Origin: Azolla caroliniana
Lineage: Eukaryota > Polypodiophyta
Assembly (NCBI GenBank): GCA_043228905.1
Contig: JBHGNT010000015.1
Coordinates: 11,842,001 to 11,906,000 of the forward strand
Direction: 5' to 3'
Length of the DNA stretch: 64,000 nucleotides
Part shown: positions 53,858-62,244 of the stretch, piece after piece
How the letters are laid out: every line of letters begins with the position of its first letter
Position numbering within the stretch: position 1 is the first letter of the stretch
Notes under the pieces: generated by a model
Told to the model about the DNA's origin: nothing
Database searches by the model: none
Seen by the model: the letters and a program-made list of their open reading frames with translations, nothing else
Position numbers and translations under genes: made by a program

Positions 53858-54004
53858 TATGTCGATTCTTCTTCTTCTTCTTCTCTCTTCGAATGTGAGC
53901 TATGTAGCGAAGCTATGATAGCGATGAGCCGGTTCTTAGTCGTTGGCGTGGAGCACAACACACGATCACGATGAGGCGAATGGGCTAGATCGAGCTACCA
54001 AATC

Positions 54005-54016
54005 GCTCTGATACCA
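54005..54016 (-). promoter_or_regulatory. Copia-12 primer binding site
   Basis: Minus strand TGGTATCAGAGC adjoining the LTR. Confidence 0.94.
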
Positions 54017-54088
54017 TGTAAAGAATTAATGTTGATTCTTGTGAAGCGGAATAGGTGTGAACTCTGTGTGTGTGTGTGTGTATGAGAT

Positions 54089-54140
<52 letters not shown>

Positions 54141-54426
54141 TATACGCAAGGTTGAGTATATTAACAAAGGAGAAAGACACAACAAAATACAAGGTGGGAG
54201 GAGGGTGCTTTATATAGTCACCCTCTCTCTTCATTAACTACAAGACTCATGGAGCATGGGGAATGTGAAAGCTCATAAGTTATGTGTCATAGAATATGAT
54301 TCTATGACTCATACTAAATGCTAGAATACAAAGAGGTGACATAATGGTGACTCTTGACCGTTGGAGTGTCTATTCACTCTCAAGGTGAGTTCACACACTA
54401 GAACAAGTTTAGCTTGATTCTCAACA
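54017..54426 (-). repeat. Copia-12 5' LTR
   Basis: 410 bp. It differs from the 3' LTR mainly in microsatellite length. TATA dyad arms GAGGGTG/CACCCTC at 54,201-54,225. A second dyad, GTCATAGAAT and ATTCTATGAC, is at 54,286-54,308. Confidence 0.92.
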
Positions 54427-55880
54427 TAAGTGTTATAACCCCCGAACCAAACAAGCTCGCGTAAGTCGCGATGTTGTGTTTGACGAGTCTGCGTCTTGGT
54501 ACTTGCCTCCGACTCCGGACCTCAACTCCAATCCGAGCTCTGACAATGAGGTCAGTGAGGCTGAAGTGCTTACGGATGAGGGTGAAATCAGGACCCTCGA
54601 AGAGAGTCCGATCTCGTTTCGGTTAAGTGGACTGAACGGACGACTGAGTCGGTTTGACCAGTCCGAAGAAGAGCCGGCGAGTAGTGGAGACTCGGCCGTG
54701 CATTCCCCGTGTAGGAAGCCGAGGAGACGGCTTACGCGCAAGGAAAAAGGGAAGAAGAAGGTGTCAGATTATGGCATGGATAGGAATGAGTTGGATCAAC
54801 GTGAGTCCGACTCCGATGGAAGTGATGACGGACCTTCGAGAGCGAAGTCCGCGTCGGCCAAGAAAGCCTCAACATCGGCTAATGAGAAATTATGCCGATC
54901 TACCCACCAGAAGAATCTTGTTGTGCGGTTCAGATATAATGAGTACATGGCGCATCACTATGCGTACATGACCTGTGAAGCGGAAGTGTGTGAACCAGAG
55001 AGCTACGCAGAAGCGACGAAGGACGCGAATCAACGTGCCGCAATGGAGGAAGAGATGTGTGCATTGGCGGAAAATGAAACCTGGGACCTGGTTGACGCAC
55101 CGAGGTGTGAAGCCGATCGGATGTAGGTGGGTGTACAAGGTCAAGTACAACATTGATGGCTCAGTCCACCGATACAAGGCCCGGTTAGTAGCAAAAGGCT
55201 ACGTGCAGAAACACGGCATCGACTACGATGAGACGTTTGCACCAGTCGCGAAGATGACGACCGTCCGCATTTTGCTCGCAATAGTTGCAACGAAGGGGTG
55301 GCACTTACATCAGATGGATGTGAAGAATGTGTTCCTGCAAGGTGAGCTTGAGGAACAGGTGTACATGGTACAACCCCCCGGATTTCACACCGAAACGAAC
55401 ACTTCGGCAGTGTGCCGGTTGAAGAAGTCCCTTTATGGACTAAAGCAAGCCCCGCGTGCCTGGAACGCGAAGATCGTGCAACGATTGCGTCAGATGGGTT
55501 TTGCAACATAAAAATCAGACTCCTCACTGTTCATTTGGAAAGGTCGACTCGAGCCAGTTAGTATTTTACTTTATGTTGATGACTTGGTCATCACCGGCCC
55601 CAACCTAGGTGAGATTGACCGCGTGAAGCTCCAGCTTGCGGCATCATTCGACATGAAGGATCTAGGGGACCTTCATTACTTCTTGGGGATCGAAGTGATC
55701 CGCACCCCTGAAGGCATACTAATCAGCCAACGACATTACCTGCTGAGTATGCTTTTCAAATTCGGGATGGCCGACTGTAAGTCCGTCTCGACTCCTTTGG
55801 ATAGAACCGTCAAGCTTCGGCCCGGCCCCCAATTCCGGAAAGGTATGCAATCCGACGAGGTTCAGGAGCTCAAATTCGCC
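54427..55880 (+). pseudogene. Copia-11 integrase tail and reverse transcriptase
   Basis: After the duplicated TAAGT the frame continues with CYNP-like codons and RVSRDVVFDESASWYLPPT-like sequence. It then runs open at 54,476-55,126 (acidic linker, [13 protein letters not shown]) and 54,975-55,511 ([52 protein letters not shown]). A stop at 55,509 is followed by ILLYVDDLVITGPNLGE-like RT (55,560-55,860). After NPTRFR-like codons near 55,860 RNase H is missing; the frame joins the C-terminal extension. Confidence 0.83.
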
Positions 55881-55900
55881 TGATGAGCAGACAAGCCAAC

Positions 55901-56334
55901 TGTTAACTCTTAGGGCCGGACAATGGTCTAACACAGGGTGTCTACGGAAGACAGTTCACCAAAGGGTGTTACGGCAACCGGATTAGACTCAACGCTTAAC
56001 CCGACTTAATCAAGTTACTTAGCATGATCGTCTTTCATAATCACACGCGTAAGATATAACAATTAAGACCGAACGGAAATTAACACAGATAGATAACAAC
56101 GCTAAGCTTTTATTAATTAACCGCTATTGATTACATTGTATCCGGCCTTTAAATAGGTTTCCGGTCTGTATTACAAAACGGTGCCATCCGCACCTGTTCG
56201 GGATCAGTCCGGATCCGGAACGGCATACCGATTCCGGTCCGTCCGTCCACACTCATAGCTTAATTACAACCACATTCCTACTACTTAAATAACTCTCCGT
56301 TTCCCACTCTGGACTCCTTTGCCGGCCGGTAACA
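55901..56334 (-). repeat. Solo LTR-3
   Basis: 434 bp, TGTTAACTCTTAGG to CCGGTAACA, flanked by CCAAC and CCGAC, a duplication with one change. It is the reverse-complement relative of solo LTR-1; for example CAAACACAGGGGTGTC matches CTAACACAGGGTGTC. It interrupts a basic MSRQAN / QGGRGAH frame of Copia-11 that rejoins on removal. CTATTTAAAGG on the minus strand (about 56,150) is the likely TATA region. Confidence 0.8.
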
Positions 56335-56504
56335 CCGACCAAGGAGGTCGAGGTGCACACTACCGGACAGGTCGCGCGAAGCAGAACCGGACCGGACGAG
56401 GAGCGCGAGCAAGGCGGGAGGACGTCAAAAGGAGCCGAAGGAAAGGACCGGCTACTACAGACACTGATACCATGATCCGACCTCAAGTTGAGCTTGAGGG
56501 GGAG
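56335..56504 (+). pseudogene. Copia-11 end of the post-RNase H extension and polypurine tract
   Basis: A basic segment, RTGRAKQNRTGRGARARRED, ends MIRPQVELEGEC with a stop at the LTR edge. The purine tract GAGCTTGAGGGGGAG is 56,490-56,504. The same basic motif occurs at the Copia-6 end (about 28,500-28,630). Confidence 0.72.
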
Positions 56505-56800
56505 TGTTGAGCGAGAAAGCTCAACCAGATTGGAGAGCCAGATCAATGTCCGGATGATATCCGGAACTAGGAGCCGTATCGGAGACCCCGATCAGGTTGA
56601 AACCAGTAGGCCGTTAGAGGCCTACGGATCCATCCTAGTACGTAGGCATATTTTGGGGAGTCAATGATAGTTGCTCATGTGAGCATTGAAGTACCTGTCA
56701 GTACTTCTGTTAGTCCTTTATGGACTTGTATAAAAGTTCTCTTTGAGCACATTCTATAAACAGAGTTATAGAGTATTATTTTGAATCGAGTTTATGTTCT

Positions 56801-56844
<44 letters not shown>

Positions 56845-56949
56845 CCACACGTATTCTCTGTGTTAAGTTCTCCATTAAACCTTTTCTCATTTCTTGTTGC
56901 TATCCAGCTGAGCTGGTTTGTCGAACACTTCTGCATGCTAACTTTTACA
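56505..56949 (+). repeat. Copia-11 3' LTR
   Basis: 445 bp, TGTTGAGCGAGAAAGC to CTTTTACA. TATAAAAG near 56,730, preceded by the dyad GAAGTACCTGTCAGTACTTC (56,688-56,707). (TC)n microsatellite 56,801-56,840. Confidence 0.85.
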
Positions 56950-57949
56950 ATTTTCTATTTTCTAAGGATGAGCGAATCATGGTAGTGTTGGGGGCTGAAG
57001 CAGTGTTTTATGAGGGGAGAGGACAACATATTCACTCTGTTTTTGTTTATACAGGACTTTGGTGGTAAACGAACAGACGGCTGATGTGGAAAACGAAGAA
57101 TATTGTTTATTTTGATAAAGGATGAGCACGATGGTGTTGGGGGAAGACACGGAATTTCATGAGGGGATCAAGAGAGTAGTGTCAGTATGTTGTTTGGTAT
57201 GTATAGGACTTTGTTATTCTACGGCAAGATGGTTGATGTGGACGTTGATGGTAATCAGAGACATGTTGGTTGGGGAAAAGGAAGCATATTCTCTTTGTTT
57301 GATAAGGATGAGTGATGATGTTGTTGGGGGCTGAAGCATACTTTCATGAGGGGACGAGGACAGAAGAATCATTTTCTTTTGCAAGTGATTATTGTATTCA
57401 GTGAAATATATTCCGAATTCTGCAATTCAGAACTTCAACGCAATGCAAGTAAAGTATAAGCCACAGATTGTGGAAACGATGTTAAATCAAATATGTTAAA
57501 TGAGGCAAAAACGGAAGAAGACAAAAAAGAATTGGGGGAACTTCATGTGGACATTTGGGTACACACATGTTGAAGAAAACAGCTACATGGGTATCATGGA
57601 AAGTTTGGTGTCTACAAATGCAGCAACTGATGTAGGTGCTGAAGTATAGAAATTTGCCAAGCGTGTTGAAGGGATTCTTGTGTGGAGAATTCAAGTCAAG
57701 CTTATCCTTCTGAAAGTAACGTTAGGGAACATTTTGTGGATAATCCATTCCTTCCACAACATAGAGAATTCTTCAGCTAATTCAAATGCACCAACATGTG
57801 TTGATTGTTTAATGGAAGAAGGTGAGGATGAATCGTCCTCCAAAAGGGGTTTTTGCTAGACGCTCATTACATGTAGGATGGCCAATGTCATTCTTTTTAG
57901 CCTTTCACTCTACGTCTTTGTGGTTTCAAGGTTTGTTATAGGTCATCAT
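56950..57949. repeat. Unclassified sequence with three degenerate repeats
   Basis: Repeat units begin AAGGATGAG near 56,965, 57,117 and 57,305, each followed by GTTGGGGG and by TTTCATGAGGGG or TTTATGAGGGG. The third is truncated. Beyond 57,400 there is AT-rich sequence with no supported gene. No element ends recognised; a DNA transposon remnant is possible. Confidence 0.55.
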
Positions 57950-60573
57950 TGTTACGAAGGCGCTATGGCTCTTATGTGTGCACAACGAATCGTGATGTGT
58001 TGGATCGTTTAGTGCTCAAGACGGAAAGGAAGGGGGAAGGAGACTTACTCTACACAGTCCAAAAGCTTCTATGTCATTACGCGCAGAGCTCAACTTGCCC
58101 TCGTCAGTTTTTCTGTTTTCTGTATTTTCTTCTCTCCTCTACTCTCACTCTTCTTTCTCACTTTTCTACTTACTACACTTACTTTTTACCTAAGTATATA
58201 AGTGACTTATATATGCCGCTAATTAGCTGTCAGTAGCTAAATAGCTATGCATAGCTAAATAACTGTTTCACCTTTATGTCCACTAGTAGCTAATTAGCTA
58301 ATAGCTACTAAAGCTTATTTCTCAATAAGCATCACATACCTTTGTTGAGCTTGTTTCTCAACACTCCCCCTCAGGCTCAACTTATCCTTTCTTGGGATCA
58401 TCTTCAATCTTCTTTTCTTCATGCTTTTCAACTACCATGCCGATGGTTATAACTCCCATCATGTCTCCAAACTATGTATGTTTTTCCATGCTCAATCCCT
58501 TCATAAGAATATCAGCCACTTGCTAACTTGTACTTACATACAACAGATCCACTTCTCCATTAATCACTTTTTCTCTAACAAAGTGATAATGCACTTCAAT
58601 GTGCTTTGTTCTTGCATGGAACACTAGGTTTTTTGCCAGTTGAATGCTGCTCATATTGTCACACCAAATTGTGACTGCACCATCTATATAGTCTCCCAAA
58701 TCAGAAAGCAATCTTCTAATCCATACCTCTTCACAGGTAGCTGTTGCATCTCCTCTATATTCAACTTCAATACTTGATAGTGCAACAGTAGTTTGTTTCT
58801 TGCTACTCCATGAAATAGTTGCACTTCCTAATGTAAACATATATCCACTTGTGGATCTTTTGTCAATTTGGCTTCCAACCCAATCAACATCTGTATATCC
58901 TTCCAACTTTATGTCCAAATCAGCCCTGTAAAATAGTCCATAACTTTGCGTATCTTTTACATACCTCAAAATTCTTCTTATGTAGTCCAAATGTGGCTTT
59001 GTTGGCTGTTGCATAAACTGGCTAACTAATCCAACAACATAACTCAAATCAGGTCTTGTTATGGTCAAATATATGAGGCTACCCACCATAGACCTATACA
59101 TGTTGGTTCCCAAATCAGCCCTCAATTTGCAGTTCTTATCTAGTGGTACACCAATAGGTTTGCATCCAAACATACCATACTTCTTCAACATAGTTGTTGC
59201 ATACTGTTTTTGCAACATATATATACCACTTTCAGATCTGATCATCTCAATCCCAAGAAAGTATCTCAGATCTCCCAAATCATTGATATGAAATTGCATT
59301 TCAAGATTATTTTTCAGCTTGCTTATGTCATCCATGGAATCACCTCCAATGATTAAATCATCAACATAAATCAAAATCACAGCAATGCAATCATTTATCC
59401 TTTTTACATATAATGATGGATCAGCCTTTGACATTTTGAAAGCAAATTTTTTCAGAGATTTTGAAAGTTCTTTATGCCATGCTCTTGATGCCTGTTTCAG
59501 TCCATAGAGAGCCTTTTTCAGCCTACATACATATTATGGATGCTTCTTATCGTCAAAACCTGGTGGTTGACACGTACACTTCTTCTTCCAAGTTACCATG
59601 TAAAAAGACATTTTTTACATCCATATGGTGCAAAACCCATCTTTTGGCTGCACTCACAACAAGTAGTGTTCTCAAGGTTGCAATCTTTGCAACCGGTGCA
59701 AATGTTTCATCATAATCAATTCCATGCATCTGGGCATATCCCTTTGCCACAAGTCTTGCTTTATGTCTACTAACATTTCCATTGGAATCATGCTTTGTCT
59801 TGTAGACCCATTTGCAACCTACAACATTTTTACCTTTCAGTAACTTTACCAAATCCCATGTTCTGTTTTCAGCCAATGCATCTATTTCTTCTTGCATTGC
59901 ATTCACCCATTTCTTATTAGATTTTACTTCATCAAAACTATTTGGATCAGGGATTTGTACCACTTTAGACATGTATGCATAATGCATAGCCATATATGTG
60001 TCATAACCAAATCTTTCAACAATCTTTTTCTCTCTATCTGATCTTCTCAGTTTCTGATTTGCATCCTTCATTGCTTTTTCCATACTAGAGATTTTCAGGG
60101 ATTCTATACCAAGCTCATCATCAAATGATGTATTTGAATCTACATCTTCCATGTTTCTAGATCCATCATCAAGCATTTCATACTCTGGCATCTTCTGTTT
60201 TCCCTTTTTATTATCATATTTGTTGTGTCTTGCATGTTTTCCACTCCATGCATTTGAATCAGATTTACTACCTGAGATTCCAGATGGTCTAGTACATTCC
60301 ATTGATATGGAACTTTGTTGTCCAACATTGTTTCCATCTCCATGGCAATCTCTTCAATTTTCGGATTTTTCTCTGTCTTCATTTTCACAATCTTCATCAA
60401 TTTCTACATTTCCTTTCGAGCTGTACCAGCAACCCAACTCATCAAATATTACAGCACGGCTTACCACAATCTTTTTTGTCACAGGGTTATAGCATCTATA
60501 CCCTTTTTGCTCCTCTGAATATCCAACAAAAACACATTTTTTAGCTTTTGGATCAAGCTTACTTCTCACTTCA
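57950..60573 (-). mobile_element. Copia-13: 5'-truncated relative of Copia-8
   Basis: 3' LTR 57,950-58,363 (TGTTACGAAGG to CTCAACA) followed by the polypurine tract, then pol from RNase H back to the integrase tail, ending abruptly at 60,573. The LTR and protein align throughout with Copia-8. Confidence 0.9.
58400..60573 (-). pseudogene. Copia-13 pol: integrase tail, RT and RNase H
   Basis: 60,584-60,354 carries the integrase tail (VRSKLDPKAKKCVFVGYSEE), which loses its upstream part at 60,573. 60,302-59,553 encodes the linker and RT N-terminus ([35 protein letters not shown]), and 59,434-58,523 the YVDD box (ILIYVDDLIIGGD) and RNase H with SSIEVEYRGD, where the usual SSTEAEY has changed. 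Frameshifts near 59,545, 60,310 and at the C-terminus (58,523). Less preserved than Copia-8 but clearly the same subfamily. Confidence 0.87.
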
Positions 60574-60643
60574 TGATATGGCAAGACTCGAACCCATGAC
60601 CTTAGGTTATATAGGTCGAGCTCTTGACCATTACATCATCTAT
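60574..60643 (-). repeat. tRNA-like segment at the Copia-13/Gypsy-2 junction
   Basis: The minus strand has a B-box-like GGGTTCGAGTCTTGCCA and an A-box-like TGGTCAAGAGC about 30 bp upstream, resembling a tRNA or tRNA-derived promoter. It may be the first part of the Gypsy-2 LTR, which would then start TGATATGGC at 60,574, or an independent insertion beside it. Confidence 0.55.
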
Positions 60644-60699
60644 TGTAATACATAAGATATTATTTTCATTTACATTTTATTATAGGAAATTAATGTATA

Positions 60700-60798
60700 T
60701 TCCAGATTTCTCTGGAACATTCTAGAAGCTTCAGGATTACTCCTGAGAACACTATAAAAGATGGCACTAGGCATTATGTTGAACCAAATTGGTTCAAC
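60700..60798 (+). promoter_or_regulatory. Gypsy-2 LTR promoter: heat-shock-element motif, TATA box and leader palindrome
   Basis: GAACATTCTAGAAGCTTC at 60,715-60,732 is a perfect alternating GAAnnTTCnnGAAnnTTC array, the four-unit heat-shock element recognised by heat-shock factors in known systems. A TATAAAA box (60,753-60,759) follows 20 bp later. A perfect inverted repeat, GTTGAACCAA and TTGGTTCAAC, lies at 60,778-60,798, near the expected transcription start. Confidence 0.78.
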
Positions 60799-61082
60799 GC
60801 CAATCTTTAGCCTCATAGCCCTTTTGTACTTACTCTTCTTATAATATATAATCTGTTATCATCGTCTCTCTCTCTCTCGTCCTCGCTATCTCTCTCTCTC
60901 CTCTTCTCTCTTCCTCTCTTGGGAGTCTTACACAATTCCTTCCTCTTAGTACTAATAGTACTTCCCTTCTCTAGTACTAATTCTCTCTCTGTTTAGTACT
61001 ATTCCTGACAGTTTGAACCAATTTTCCCTTCTGTCTCTCTCCCTTCATACTAATCTCTTATTCCTCTTTTCTTTTCATCCCA

Positions 61083-62233
61083 TGGCCATTGTTAGTGCTC
61101 AGGAATATCAATCTGTTTTCTCAAAGTTTCAATGCTGGAAAGAGAAGTTCCTTGCTTTGGAACAAGAAAATCAACGGTTGTTGGGGGATCTTCAACAAAT
61201 CTCCTTAGAAAAGCAGCAAACGCAACAACAACATGGGGAACTTGCATTACGTGTGCAACAACTCGAAGCAACCATCGTAGCGATGCAACAACAAGGCCCC
61301 GGAACACAAGGGATTCATAAGGAACCCAAGATTGGCCTTCCCACGAAGTTCGATGGAACACGATCGCAGTTTAGAGGGTTCCTTAATCAGGTACGATTAG
61401 TTATTCAAATGCATCCTTCCCGATATCCTACAGATGCATCATGAGTGGGTTTAGTAGGGACGTTGTTAAGTGGCTCAGCGTTGGCATGGTTCGCTCCATT
61501 GTTGGAAAATGAGTCTCCATTACTCAACAACTTTGAAGAGTTTATAGGTGAGTTTAAGGCATGCTTTGGAGATACTGACAGCATAAGGACTGCAATCAAC
61601 AAAATCCGGCAATTACGCCATGGAGACCGTCCAGCCTCCGCATACGCTGCAGATTTCCGCCTACTCGCTACTGACATCCCTTGGGATGATCAAGCGTTGA
61701 TGGAGCAATTTTGTTATGGTTTACGCAACGATGTCAAGGATTTACTCTTGACCTTCCCTGAAGAGCCAAAGTCCTTAACAGAAGCAATCAGTCGCGTAGT
61801 GAGATGTGACAACCACCTCTTTGAGCGACGTTTGAAACGACAGCTACAGATGCCGAGGGCAAGATCAAAGCCCACCTACGCCTCAATGGTAGCAAAACCT
61901 TTACTGAGGGAGTACTATAATGTGCCTCCAGTGAATACTCCGACTCCGATGGAGATTGACACTACACGTCGTCGAGGGCCATTATCCGAAGAAGAAAAGC
62001 AACAACGCCGAACAAATCGACTATGTCTCTATTGCGGTGGACCAGGACACATTGCAATAAATTGTCCCCATAGGCCAAGAAGACATGTAAACCAAATAGT
62101 TGCTAGTTCTAATTGTACTAAACCCGAGCTTATTACAGTAGGGATATCTGATAGTACTAATAGTACTAATAGCCTAGATCTAGCGAACAAATTTGATTTC
62201 CTTAGTCAGTTAGAAGAAGAGTTAAACGACTAA
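61083..62233 (+). pseudogene. Gypsy-2 gag with one in-frame stop
   Basis: The start codon 61,083 follows a long leader and is consistent with MAIVSAQEYQSVF. N-terminal coiled-coil-like Gln/Glu-rich region (residues about 20-65), capsid IGLPTKFDGTRSQFRGFLNQ (about 84-103), a TGA at 61,442-61,444, then GSALAWFAPLLENES, RPASAYAADFRLLATDIPW and a zinc knuckle CLYCGGPGHIAINC near 62,024-62,065. The stop would truncate capsid unless read through. 62,233 ends the frame. TAGTACTA-type motifs recur in the leader and in this ORF. Confidence 0.85.
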
Positions 62234-62244
62234 GTCCAGCCAAA

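Larger units (their letters stand above)
48963..54426 (-). mobile_element. Copia-12: complete Ty1/copia element with TAAGT duplication
   Basis: LTRs 48,963-49,354 and 54,017-54,426; exact target duplication TAAGT (48,958-48,962 and 54,427-54,431). Primer site 54,005-54,016 is perfect. The insertion splits a KGYK/CYNP integrase motif of Copia-11, which is continuous across the gap. Coding is in four main frames with few lesions. It is a close relative of Copia-3 and Copia-4. Confidence 0.94.
46769..56949 (+). mobile_element. Copia-11: plus-strand, chimeric or recombinant copia element split by Copia-12
   Basis: 5' LTR 46,769-47,206, primer site 47,207-47,218, gag/protease 47,296-48,470, integrase tail 48,583-48,962, Copia-12 insertion (duplication TAAGT), integrase end to RT 54,427-55,880, solo LTR-3, tail 56,335-56,504 and 3' LTR 56,505-56,949. 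The 5' flank AGTGC and 3' flank ATTTT do not match, and the two LTRs differ far more than those of Copia-5 or Copia-8. The ends may therefore come from different elements. Confidence 0.78.

Noticed and set aside
56464-56474. CTGATACCA resembling a minus-strand initiator tRNA-Met primer site in the Copia-11 tail
   Set aside because: No LTR start follows it and the context is the basic C-terminal coding tail; chance match.
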